Part shown: positions 17,463 through 25,130 of the stretch, in pieces
How positions within the stretch are numbered: position 1 is the first letter of the stretch
How the letters are laid out: every line of letters begins with the position of its first letter
Assembly (NCBI RefSeq): GCF_027891095.1
Contig: NZ_JAQIIO010000008.1
Coordinates: forward strand, 1-64,000
Source: Aliiroseovarius salicola
Lineage (GTDB): Bacteria; Pseudomonadota; Alphaproteobacteria; Rhodobacterales; Rhodobacteraceae
Direction of reading: 5' to 3'
DNA length: 64,000 nucleotides
Notes under the pieces: generated by a model
The model's input: only the letters and a program-made list of their open reading frames with translations
What the model was told of the DNA's origin: nothing
Databases searched by the model: none
Position numbers and translations under genes: made by a program

Positions 17463-18386
17463 ATGACGGATTCTCTATCAGACGCGAAAGTACTGAACTC
17501 AAGACAAACAATAGCAGCACTTGGTGTACTGTTTGCGTCGGTCTGTTTTGGTATCGTTCCGTATTTTAGCAGGAATTTGACTGACCAAGGCCTTGCTCCC
17601 CATGCAGTCGCATTTTACCGATATGTCATCGCCGCAGTGATCCTCTTCCCTGCGTTTCTGAGCCAGTTGAAAGCATGGCGTGAACTTGTCTGGGGTTTAT
17701 GCGCGGGTGCCGCAATGGGTTTAGGCTGGATCGGATATGTGACAGCAGTCGAGACAATACCTGCGTCAACTGTTGGTGTGCTTTACATGACCTACCCCGT
17801 ATTTACCGTCGTCATAGCATGGGCACTGTTTTCAGATACCCCATCACGCAGAGCGTTATTTGCCTCCGGTTTGATCATTCTGGCCGCCGTCATTGCGGGG
17901 AATCCGGCTGCGGTGCCGTCTAACCAGTTTTCTACACTTTTTATCTCTCTGGCGGCTCCTTTAGGGTTCGGGTTTGGTATATGCGTGCTTGTTCATCGCC
18001 TTTCGCGAATTCCCCCGCTTGCGAGGATCGCTTCAGTTTCACTCGGATCAGTGTTGGCGTTGGCACCCCTTGTGGCAACCTCGACATCGGCTGAAATTTT
18101 GCCCGAAGATTTTGATACATGGATGTTGATTTTGGGAATTGCGGTCGTGTCCGCTCTCATCCCACAATTGATTTACACCGTAAGCTCACCAATCATCGGC
18201 GCGTCGCGCACTGCGGTTATTGGGAGTGTCGAACTTCCGACGATGTTCCTCGTCAGCATGTTTGCATTCGGAGAAACCCTAACGTTTTCTCAACTCATTG
18301 CCTGTGTGCTGGTCGTTATAGCAATTGTTGTTACACGAAGCCGCGTCACACGAAACGTTACGACAAATATCGCCAGAAACCCCTAA
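17463..18386 (+). CDS. EamA/DMT-family membrane transporter
   Basis: This 307-residue drug/metabolite transporter is made of two EamA repeats, about ten membrane segments in all, with family-typical GVLYMTYPVFTVVIAWALF at the end of the first repeat and a matching IIGASRTAVIGSVELPTMF in the second. Members export amino acids or other small metabolites; the substrate is unknown. It sits between the integrase and the right att site, so it is cargo of the element, and its codon use looks more AT-rich than the integrase. The region 17223-17462 before it is GC-rich and holds no gene. Confidence 0.8.
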   Translation: MTDSLSDAKVLNSRQTIAALGVLFASVCFGIVPYFSRNLTDQGLAPHAVAFYRYVIAAVILFPAFLSQLKAWRELVWGLCAGAAMGLGWIGYVTAVETIPASTVGVLYMTYPVFTVVIAWALFSDTPSRRALFASGLIILAAVIAGNPAAVPSNQFSTLFISLAAPLGFGFGICVLVHRLSRIPPLARIASVSLGSVLALAPLVATSTSAEILPEDFDTWMLILGIAVVSALIPQLIYTVSSPIIGASRTAVIGSVELPTMFLVSMFAFGETLTFSQLIACVLVVIAIVVTRSRVTRNVTTNIARNP

Positions 18387-18437
18387 CGCCCGTCACCATC
18401 TGCCTTGAAACACTATTCAGTTTGACTGTCACTCTGG

Positions 18438-18609
18438 GCTCGAAACCGCCGTTAGCTACGATCAACTCAAGTGTCTGCTTCGGGCTTTCCTCACATTTGT
18501 CACCCAAAACAGGTGACACAGGACTGCATGCAAAATGGTGACACAATGCGCGAATGGTAAACGGCTACCGCGTAACTGGTTCAAATCATTATCAAATATA
18601 TGAAAGAGA
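18438..18609. repeat. Right terminal arm of the element next to tRNA-Ala
   Basis: About 170 bp homologous to 10741-10922. It carries TTTGTCACCC, AGGTGACACA and TGGTGACACA motifs, candidate arm-type integrase sites, and ends two bases before the tRNA 3' terminus. Confidence 0.7.
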
Positions 18610-18687
<78 letters not shown>

Positions 18688-18809
18688 AACCTTCTCAGCG
18701 CCATCTCACCTTGCCTATGCCCGGTGACCGCGTGTCGCTGTCTGTGCGGCGGTATTTAGGCAAAGGCGCGCGGGCGTGCAACCCAAAAAACGCGCCTTTG
18801 CATATTTTT

Positions 18810-19130
18810 TTAGTCGTCGTCTTCTGCAGGAACGTCTGCGATTTCTTCGAGCGACACCTCAGCGTCGTCTTCGTCATCCAGCACGTCGTCACCCAGATCC
18901 ACATCGGTGGAGTCATCATCTTCCAACACTGCATCGGCGTCGTCGACCAGATCTTCGGCCAGCGATGCCTTGTCTTCCTTGTCGGCCACCATAGTACGCG
19001 TACCCTTGCCGGTGTCGAGGTTCAGAACCTCACCCGTATAGGGGCTGACGATCGGGTTAGCGTTCAGGTCATAGAAACGTTTACCTGTCGTCGGGCAGAC
19101 ACGCTTTACGCCCCATTCTTCCTTGGGCAT
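18810..19130 (-). CDS. FYDLN acid-domain protein (TIGR02300 type)
   Basis: This 106-residue protein begins MPKEEWGVKRVCPTTGKRFY with a conserved zinc-ribbon-like head and the signature FYDLNANPIVSPYTGE, then a very acidic low-complexity tail (many Asp and Glu from about residue 60). The family is confined to alphaproteobacteria and its function is unknown. A strong AAGGGGG ribosome site precedes the ATG. Its position directly upstream of tRNA-Ala marks the chromosomal side of the integration site. Confidence 0.85.
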   Translation of the reverse strand: MPKEEWGVKRVCPTTGKRFYDLNANPIVSPYTGEVLNLDTGKGTRTMVADKEDKASLAEDLVDDADAVLEDDDSTDVDLGDDVLDDEDDAEVSLEEIADVPAEDDD

Positions 19131-19289
19131 CGTTGCCCCCTTTCAGTTGTCATATCTACATGCGAAATTTGTCGCCAGTTGCCACAAGTCGGCCCAGCTG
19201 TCAAAGGCTTTTGCCATACTACCGGTGGAAGGCCGGGATTGACGCTGGGTTTGACCTTGGGCCAAAGCTATAAAGAAAGGATGTAACCT

Positions 19290-20009
19290 GTGATCAGGTC
19301 ACGGATCAAGTCTCCTGAAAAGGTCAGCCTGACCAATGCGCCAGAAGTCGAACTTTTGCTGCGCCCTTCGGTTCGGGCCCGCCGCTTGTCACTGCGTGTT
19401 TCACGCCTCGACGGGCGCGTGACCTTGTCGATGCCAACCGGCACCCTTCGTCGCGAAGCCCTGCGGTTTGCTGAGGAGCGCGCCGATTGGATTCGCAGCC
19501 ATTTGGAAGATATTCCGCAAGACATGCGTCCTGCCCTTGGCGATACGATTCCATTTCAGGGTCGGGATCATCGGTTGATTGTCGGAACCGGGCGCACAGT
19601 TCAGGCAGGCAACGGGACCATTTCCTTTCCCCAGGCGGCACAATCCAATCCCGCACCCCGGTTGATGGCTTTTTTGAAACAGCATGCGCGTGCGCGCCTT
19701 GATACCGCCAGTCGCCACTATGCCAGTGAAATTGGGTATGAATTCGGTAAACTCACCCTGCGCGACACACGATCCCGCTGGGGGTCCTGCAGCTCAGACG
19801 GCAATTTAATGTATTCTTGGCGTTTGATCATGGCCCCGCCAGAAGTGCTGGATTATGTCGCCGCCCATGAAGTGTCGCATCTCGTTCACATGGACCACTC
19901 CTCGGCATTTTGGAATCAAGTGGAAGAAATCTTTCCCGATTACCGCGCTCCGCGAAAATGGCTTCGGGACAATGGGGCGAATTTACATAGATACCGGTTC
20001 AAAGATTGA
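19290..20009 (+). CDS. YgjP-like zinc metallopeptidase (DUF45/SprT-like)
   Basis: This 239-residue protein starts with GTG at 19290. The C-terminal half has the zinc-protease motif HEVSHLVHMDHSSAFW (HExxH type, third ligand His in the HMDHS segment) preceded by DTRSRWGSCSSDGNLMYSWR, the hallmark of the YgjP/WLM clade. An N-terminal beta-rich domain (about residues 20-80) is also typical. YgjP-family proteins are predicted hydrolases; physiological substrates are not settled. The frame ends 31 bp before gntR, so the gntR promoter and operator lie at this gene's 3' end. Confidence 0.8.
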   Translation: MIRSRIKSPEKVSLTNAPEVELLLRPSVRARRLSLRVSRLDGRVTLSMPTGTLRREALRFAEERADWIRSHLEDIPQDMRPALGDTIPFQGRDHRLIVGTGRTVQAGNGTISFPQAAQSNPAPRLMAFLKQHARARLDTASRHYASEIGYEFGKLTLRDTRSRWGSCSSDGNLMYSWRLIMAPPEVLDYVAAHEVSHLVHMDHSSAFWNQVEEIFPDYRAPRKWLRDNGANLHRYRFKD

Positions 20010-20022
20010 CGCCCTTGGTGAT

Positions 20023-20034
20023 TTGTGATCACAA
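20023..20034. promoter_or_regulatory. GTGATCAC operator before gntR
   Basis: The perfect 12-bp palindrome TTGTGATCACAA ends six bases before the gntR ATG. The same core is paired upstream of sucC and sdhC. Its place over the translation start region suggests autorepression by the GntR protein; there is no good ribosome site between the palindrome and the ATG. Confidence 0.65.
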
Positions 20035-20040
20035 TTCCTC

Positions 20041-20691
20041 ATGACTTCTGTACCCCGCCCAAATCCTGACACCGGCGCCGCCCATGAACGCGTTTACCGC
20101 ACACTGCGAACTCAGATCATGCATGGCGAGCTTAACCCCGGCGAGGCGCTGACCATCCGGGGGATCGGCAAAACATTTGATGTCTCAATGACGCCAGCCC
20201 GCGAAGCCGTGCGAAGATTGGCCGCAGAAGGTGCCCTGACCCTTTCAAGCTCCGGACGGATCTCAGCGCCCGACCTGTCGCCGGAACGAATCGAAGAGCT
20301 GGCAGCCCTGCGCGCCCTTCTCGAACCGGAACTCGCCGCCCGCGCCCTTCCCCGCGCGCATATGGCTCTCATCGACCGTCTGCGCGCCATCAACGCCCGT
20401 GTGTCAGAGTTTGTCGCAAAACAGGATGCCGTTGGCTATCTGCGCACCAATCTCGAGTTTCACCGCACGCTCTATTTACGCGCGCACGCCCCTGCAATGC
20501 TGGCCATGGCGGAAACAGTCTGGTTGCAACTCGGTCCTACCATGCGCGCACTTTACGCCCGAAAACACCGGCCTGACCTACAAAAACACCATCGCATGAT
20601 CCTCGCAGCCCTCGCGGCAGGGGATGAACCTGCCCTTCGATTGGCAGTGCGCACCGATGTGACACAGGGACTGAAGATGATCTCGGACTGA
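20041..20691 (+). CDS. GntR-family regulator (FCD domain), candidate TCA-cycle regulator
   Basis: This 216-residue protein has an N-terminal winged helix (AHERVYRTLRTQIMHGELNP, then ALTIRGIGKTFDVSMTPAREAVRRLAAEG) followed by an all-helical FCD ligand-binding domain (about residues 85-210) with RALLEPELAARA and FHRTLYLRAH, whose Asp/His residues usually bind a metal and a carboxylate ligand. FadR/FCD regulators often respond to organic acids. The GTGATCAC palindrome at its own start and the paired copies at suc and sdh make it the best local candidate for control of both operons. Ligand and direction of control are unknown. Confidence 0.8.
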   Translation: MTSVPRPNPDTGAAHERVYRTLRTQIMHGELNPGEALTIRGIGKTFDVSMTPAREAVRRLAAEGALTLSSSGRISAPDLSPERIEELAALRALLEPELAARALPRAHMALIDRLRAINARVSEFVAKQDAVGYLRTNLEFHRTLYLRAHAPAMLAMAETVWLQLGPTMRALYARKHRPDLQKHHRMILAALAAGDEPALRLAVRTDVTQGLKMISD

Positions 20692-20706
20692 ATTTCGCCG
20701 CCCTCC

Positions 20707-20767
20707 CTTTTTTCTTGCCAGAAATACCTCGGGGTGAGAGCGCAGCTCGAGGGGCAGAGCCCCTTCC
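20707..20767. repeat. Dispersed intergenic repeat, copy 1
   Basis: CTTTTTTCTTGCC followed by AAATACCTC and a GC-rich hairpin tail (GGGGC and GCCCC arms). A second copy with the same head lies at 42145. Both lie just after the 3' end of a plus-strand coding region. Confidence 0.55.
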
Positions 20768-20772
20768 TCCAC

Positions 20773-20808
20773 AAAAAAAGCGCGTCCAAGTGGACGCGCC
20801 TTTATTTT
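20773..20808. terminator. Bidirectional terminator between gntR and the TerB gene
   Basis: Stem arms GCGCGTCC and GGACGCGC around AAGT, with an A-run on the left and a T-run on the right. It can end gntR from the left and the convergent TerB-domain gene from the right. Confidence 0.85.
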
Positions 20809-20825
20809 CAAGACAAGGATCTGTC

Positions 20826-21689
20826 TTAAGCTCCCCGGGGCTCAGACTCCGGCACACCAGGCGTGGCCACAACCTGATTCAGAAGGGCATTCACTTGCTC
20901 TCCACCCAACTTCAGCACCTTGGCGAGACGGCCGACAAAACCCTGCTCCTTCCCGCCCAGCGTGCCATCAGCCGCAACCACCATGAGCACTGCTTTCATC
21001 ATCAGGGACGCCTCGTTGGGGTTCAGGCCCTTGGCAAGCGACTTGAAATAATTGTCTGCAGGCTTCTCTTCTGCCAACTCGGACATCCGACGCACCGTGG
21101 TCAGATCAAAGGTTTCGCCGGTCATCTCCTGCGCAATCCGGGCAATTTGCACCACTTCGGTTTCATCAATATTGCCATCTGCTTTGGCCGCATGGCACAT
21201 CGCATCAAGGATCGCCTTAGCAACTGGTGACAAATCTCCCATCAATGCCTGACGCTCTGTGCGGCGTTTACGGGTCTTTAGCCAGGCCACAACTGCAAAA
21301 CCGATAAAGCCCAGAACAATCACCCAACCCCAGTGGCCGTTGATCATCGCGCTGGTAGATAGTTTCGGAGTGTCCGGCAAATCTGCAGGAAAAGCACCGT
21401 CCGCCTTGCCCTCAACAAAGCGCTCCGTCGGTAGCTCGTAATACTCCTCGGCCGCACAGCGATTGGCGGCCAGTACATAGCCTTCGACACTACGGAAAAG
21501 CGGGATAAACAAAACTTTGCTATCATCGACCAAGTGGCACAGCGCATAGGGCTGGCCATCCAATTCAATCGGCGTCTCCGCAACAAACAGCATGGTTTGA
21601 GAGGTACTGCCACCGCCCCTACGGGCCTCGGCGGCATCCGCTACTAAAATACTGGCCAGAGCGGCTAAGGTAAAAATAAGATAACGCAT
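20826..21689 (-). CDS. Membrane protein with C-terminal TerB-like domain
   Basis: This 287-residue protein has a Sec signal peptide at the start (MRYLIFTLAALASILVADAA), a periplasmic region of about 100 residues, one membrane segment (HWGWVIVLGFIGFAVVAWL) and a cytoplasmic TerB-like helical domain (about 170-270). Repeated Asp-rich loops AAKADGNIDETE and VVAADGTLGGKE are typical of metal-binding TerB domains. The start at 21689 has GGAGACC upstream and gives the clean signal peptide. TerB domains occur in tellurite-resistance and envelope-stress proteins; no specific role can be assigned. Confidence 0.7.
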   Translation of the reverse strand: MRYLIFTLAALASILVADAAEARRGGGSTSQTMLFVAETPIELDGQPYALCHLVDDSKVLFIPLFRSVEGYVLAANRCAAEEYYELPTERFVEGKADGAFPADLPDTPKLSTSAMINGHWGWVIVLGFIGFAVVAWLKTRKRRTERQALMGDLSPVAKAILDAMCHAAKADGNIDETEVVQIARIAQEMTGETFDLTTVRRMSELAEEKPADNYFKSLAKGLNPNEASLMMKAVLMVVAADGTLGGKEQGFVGRLAKVLKLGGEQVNALLNQVVATPGVPESEPRGA

Positions 21690-21746
21690 ATTGGTCTCCA
21701 GTAAAAAAATACTGGAATTTTCATACCGTATAGTGACGACCAAAGA

Positions 21747-21781
21747 TTAAAAACCACGAACGATTTCAACCGTTCGTGGTT
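21747..21781 (-). terminator. Terminator after lpd
   Basis: A perfect 11-bp stem (AACCACGAACG with CGTTCGTGGTT) is followed on the minus strand by TTTTTAATC. It closes the transcript that ends with lpd. Confidence 0.9.
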
Positions 21782-21808
21782 CTGTTGTAATTCTGCACAA
21801 GCTATTGG

Positions 21809-23194
21809 TTAGCTGTGGATCGGACCATCTCCGCAGGCCAGCGCCGCTTCGCGTACCGCTTCCGAGAAGGTCGGGTGGGCGTGGCAGGTGCGGGCGAGGT
21901 CTTCGGCAGAGCCACCAAACTCCATCAGCACACATGCTTCGTGGATCAACTCACCAGCTGCCGGCCCCATGATATGCACACCAAGCACGCGGTCAGAAGC
22001 CTTGTCGGCCAGGATTTTCACAAAGCCTTCGCCCTGAAAAACGGCTTTCGCGCGACCATTTCCCATAAAGCTGAACTTGCCGACCTTGTAGTCAACACCT
22101 TCGGCCTTGAGCTGCTCTTCGGTCTTGCCTACGGCAGCCACTTCCGGTGCAGTGTAAACAACACCCGGGATGACATCATAGTTCACGTGGCCCACTTTGC
22201 CCGCGATGGCTTCTGCGGCGGCCATGCCCTCGTCCTCGGCCTTATGCGCGAGCATCGGGCCTTCGGTCACGTCGCCAATGGCCCAGACACCCGGGATCGA
22301 GGTTTTCCAATGGTCGGTGGCAATCTGCCCACGCTCGGTCATCTGGATGCCCAGCGCATCGAGCCCCAAGCCTTCGGTGTAAGGGCGACGGCCGGTTGCG
22401 ACCAACACGCAATCGGCGTCGACCATGGCTTCCTTGTCGTTTTTCTTAAGCTTGTAATGCACTTTAGCTTTGGTCTTGGTGGCCTCGACCTTCTGCACCG
22501 CGGCGCCCATGACGAACTTGATGCCCTGCTTTTTCAGTGCACGGGCAAAGGTTTTCGACAGATCCCCATCCATCTCTGGGGTGACTTGATCCATGAATTC
22601 CACCACGGTCACTTCGGACCCGAGGCGCGCATAAACCGAACCCATTTCCAGACCAATCACACCTGCACCGATCACCACCATTTTCTTCGGGATCTTCGGC
22701 AAGCTCAGCGCGCCAGTAGAAGTCACGACAACTTTCTCGTCCACGTCAACACCCGGCAGGCTCGACGGTTCGGATCCCGAAGCAATTACGATATTCTTCG
22801 CTTCGTGAACTTCGTCACCGACTTTCACCTGACCGGCAGCCGGAACAGTGGCCCAGCCTTTGATCCAGTCCACTTTGTTCTTTTTGAACAGGAACTCGAT
22901 GCCTTTGGTGTTCTGACCGATCACGTCGTCTTTATAGGCCAGCATCTCTTTCCAATCGACGGAGGGGGATTTGCCCTTCAAACCCATCTTGGCAAAGTTA
23001 TGCTCGGCCTCGTGCAGGCTGTGCGAAGCGTGCAGCAGGGCCTTTGACGGGATACACCCCACGTTCAGGCAAGTGCCGCCCAGAGTTTCACGCCCTTCAA
23101 CACAGGCGGTTTTCAAACCCAACTGGGCGCAGCGGATGGCACAGACATAGCCGCCCGGGCCACCACCGATTACGATTACGTCATATGATGCCAT
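21809..23194 (-). CDS. lpd: Dihydrolipoyl dehydrogenase (E3)
   Basis: This 461-residue flavoprotein is the E3 subunit that reoxidises dihydrolipoamide with NAD. FAD motif [14 protein letters not shown] is at the N-terminus, the redox-active pair is in [13 protein letters not shown], the NAD motif is [19 protein letters not shown], a second FAD motif is [19 protein letters not shown], and the dimer-interface catalytic motif HAHPTFSE is near the C-terminus. The ATG has GGAGATTG upstream. Its place after sucB indicates service to 2-oxoglutarate dehydrogenase, although a terminator-like hairpin after sucB means it may also have its own transcript with the small gene before it. Confidence 0.95.
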   Translation of the reverse strand: MASYDVIVIGGGPGGYVCAIRCAQLGLKTACVEGRETLGGTCLNVGCIPSKALLHASHSLHEAEHNFAKMGLKGKSPSVDWKEMLAYKDDVIGQNTKGIEFLFKKNKVDWIKGWATVPAAGQVKVGDEVHEAKNIVIASGSEPSSLPGVDVDEKVVVTSTGALSLPKIPKKMVVIGAGVIGLEMGSVYARLGSEVTVVEFMDQVTPEMDGDLSKTFARALKKQGIKFVMGAAVQKVEATKTKAKVHYKLKKNDKEAMVDADCVLVATGRRPYTEGLGLDALGIQMTERGQIATDHWKTSIPGVWAIGDVTEGPMLAHKAEDEGMAAAEAIAGKVGHVNYDVIPGVVYTAPEVAAVGKTEEQLKAEGVDYKVGKFSFMGNGRAKAVFQGEGFVKILADKASDRVLGVHIMGPAAGELIHEACVLMEFGGSAEDLARTCHAHPTFSEAVREAALACGDGPIHS

Positions 23195-23265
23195 GTCAAT
23201 CTCCAGTTGATTTGATACATCGTCTATTTAAATGGCCCCACCGATCAGCGGAAGGGACCGAGAAC

Positions 23266-23535
23266 TCAGACCGGGGTCAGCAGTTTAACCTGCACATGGA
23301 TCACGCCATCACGTTCCATATGCATCGCCAGTTCTTCCGAATCGAAGAAGGCACGCGCCTTTTCAAGATCGAGAATTTCGAACAGAGCGACCGCGTGATT
23401 TTTATTATCCGGATCCTGCCATACATGCAGTTCACGGATACCAACAGCCTTGCGATTGCGCTTGTCCTGCTTGAACACTTCGTGCCACGCGTCAAAATCA
23501 GCGACATCCGCTTGCCACAATACATGTGTTGCCAT
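23266..23535 (-). CDS. Small conserved protein between sucB and lpd
   Basis: An 89-residue soluble protein with AAAGGAG at good distance from its ATG. The pattern (ATHVLWQADVADFDAWHEVF and HAVALFEILDLEKARAFFDS) suggests a dimeric alpha/beta-barrel fold as in antibiotic-monooxygenase-like small proteins (DUF3764-like). No catalytic residues can be named. Its location between sucB and lpd implies co-expression with lpd. Confidence 0.65.
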   Translation of the reverse strand: MATHVLWQADVADFDAWHEVFKQDKRNRKAVGIRELHVWQDPDNKNHAVALFEILDLEKARAFFDSEELAMHMERDGVIHVQVKLLTPV

Positions 23536-23608
23536 GTTTCGCTCCTTTTTTGGGGATAGGGTCCTGCCAGCATCGCGTTGCGACTCCCCATGATACTCCT
23601 GACCAGAA

Positions 23609-23636
23609 AATAAGGCCCGGAGAAGTTCTCCGGGCC
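23609..23636 (-). terminator. Terminator after sucB
   Basis: An 11-bp perfect stem (GGCCCGGAGAA with TTCTCCGGGCC) is followed on the minus strand by TTATTTTCT, directly after the sucB stop. It should end much of the sucCDAB transcript and separate the small gene and lpd. Confidence 0.8.
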
Positions 23637-23645
23637 ATGAATGCG

Positions 23646-25127
23646 TTACAGGTCCATTAAAAGGCGACGCGGATCTTCCAGCGCCTCTTTCACGCGCACA
23701 AGGAAGGTCACAGCGCCTTTGCCGTCGACGATCCGGTGGTCATAGGACAGCGCCAGATACATCATCGGACGGATCACAACCTGGCCGTTGATGGCCATCG
23801 GGCGGTCTTGGATCTTGTGCATGCCAAGGATACCCGATTGCGGTGGGTTCAGGATCGGCGAGGACATCAGCGAGCCGTAGACGCCACCGTTCGAGATGGT
23901 GAAGGTGCCGCCTTGCATTTCGTCCATCGACAGCTTGCCGTCACGGGCTTTGCGGCCCTTTTCAGCGATGGCTTTCTCGATTGTAGCGAAGGACATGCTG
24001 TCGGCATCATTGATCACCGGAACCACAAGACCGGTGGGGGTGCCAGCGGCGATCCCCATGTTCACGTAGTTCTTGTAAACGATGTCGGTGCCATCGATCT
24101 CGGCATTCACTTCCGGCACTTCCTTCAGCGCATGGCAGCACGCCTTGGTGAAGAAGGACATGAAGCCAAGACGCACACCGTGCTTCTTCTCAAAGAGGTC
24201 CTTGTATTCCTTGCGCAGCGCCATGGTCTCGGTCATGTCCACCTCGTTATAGGTGGTGAGCATGGCCGCAGTGTTCTGGCTGTCTTTCAGACGCTTGGCG
24301 ATGGTCTGACGCAGGCGGGTCATCTTGACACGCTCTTCGCGACCGGCATTGTCAGCAGGGGCTTTGGCGGCGGCAGGGATCGGTGCCGGAGCCGGAGCAG
24401 CGGCTGGTTTGGGGGCAGCCATTGCAGCCTGTACGTCGTGTTTCATCACACGACCATCACGCCCGGTCCCCTGAACGGTCCCTTCGGCCATACCTGCCTG
24501 TGCCATCATCACCTTGGCGGATGGCGCATCTTCCACGTCCTTGCCCGAAGCCACCGCTGCAGCCGGATTTTGGGCAGCAGTAGGAGCAGCCACGGCGCCA
24601 GCACCACCGATCACGGCGAGCTTTGCAGTGGCATCCACAGTGGTGCCTTCAGGGGCAACAATCTCGGTCAGAACGCCAGCGGCGGGCGCTGGAACTTCTA
24701 CTGACACTTTGTCGGTTTCCAACTCGCAGAGCATTTCGTCGGCGGCGACCGTGTCTCCAACCTGCTTGAACCAGCTGGCCACGGTGGCCTCGGTCACGCT
24801 TTCACCAAGGCTTGGCACCATAACATCTACAGACGCCGCAGCAGCCGAAGTTGCAGCAGGCGCCGCCGCTGGAGCGGCAGCCGTACCGGCGCCTTCACCG
24901 ATGGTCGCCAAAAGCGCATCAACGCCAACGGTCACACCTTCAGCGGCGACAATCTCGCCCAGAACACCAGCGGAAGGTGCGGGCACTTCAACCGTTACCT
25001 TGTCGGTTTCCAATTCGCAGAGCATTTCGTCTGCAGCGACGCTGTCGCCTGGTTTCTTGAACCACGTGGCAACAGTGGCTTCCGTCACGCTCTCGCCCAG
25101 GGTGGGTACACGTACTTCGATGCTCAT
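23646..25127 (-). CDS. sucB: 2-Oxoglutarate dehydrogenase E2 (dihydrolipoyl succinyltransferase), two lipoyl domains
   Basis: This 493-residue E2 subunit transfers succinyl from lipoate to CoA. Two lipoyl domains lie in tandem (residues about 1-77 and 103-180), each with the lipoylation motif ELETDKV. Alanine/proline-rich linkers, a peripheral-subunit-binding domain (about 205-240: [13 protein letters not shown] and [13 protein letters not shown]) and a catalytic acetyltransferase domain ending with [16 protein letters not shown] follow. Enteric SucB has one lipoyl domain; two are seen in many roseobacters. The start overlaps the sucA end region by spacing (3 bp), with the ribosome site inside sucA. 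Confidence 0.95.
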   Translation of the reverse strand: MSIEVRVPTLGESVTEATVATWFKKPGDSVAADEMLCELETDKVTVEVPAPSAGVLGEIVAAEGVTVGVDALLATIGEGAGTAAAPAAAPAATSAAAASVDVMVPSLGESVTEATVASWFKQVGDTVAADEMLCELETDKVSVEVPAPAAGVLTEIVAPEGTTVDATAKLAVIGGAGAVAAPTAAQNPAAAVASGKDVEDAPSAKVMMAQAGMAEGTVQGTGRDGRVMKHDVQAAMAAPKPAAAPAPAPIPAAAKAPADNAGREERVKMTRLRQTIAKRLKDSQNTAAMLTTYNEVDMTETMALRKEYKDLFEKKHGVRLGFMSFFTKACCHALKEVPEVNAEIDGTDIVYKNYVNMGIAAGTPTGLVVPVINDADSMSFATIEKAIAEKGRKARDGKLSMDEMQGGTFTISNGGVYGSLMSSPILNPPQSGILGMHKIQDRPMAINGQVVIRPMMYLALSYDHRIVDGKGAVTFLVRVKEALEDPRRLLMDL

Positions 25128-25130
25128 GGG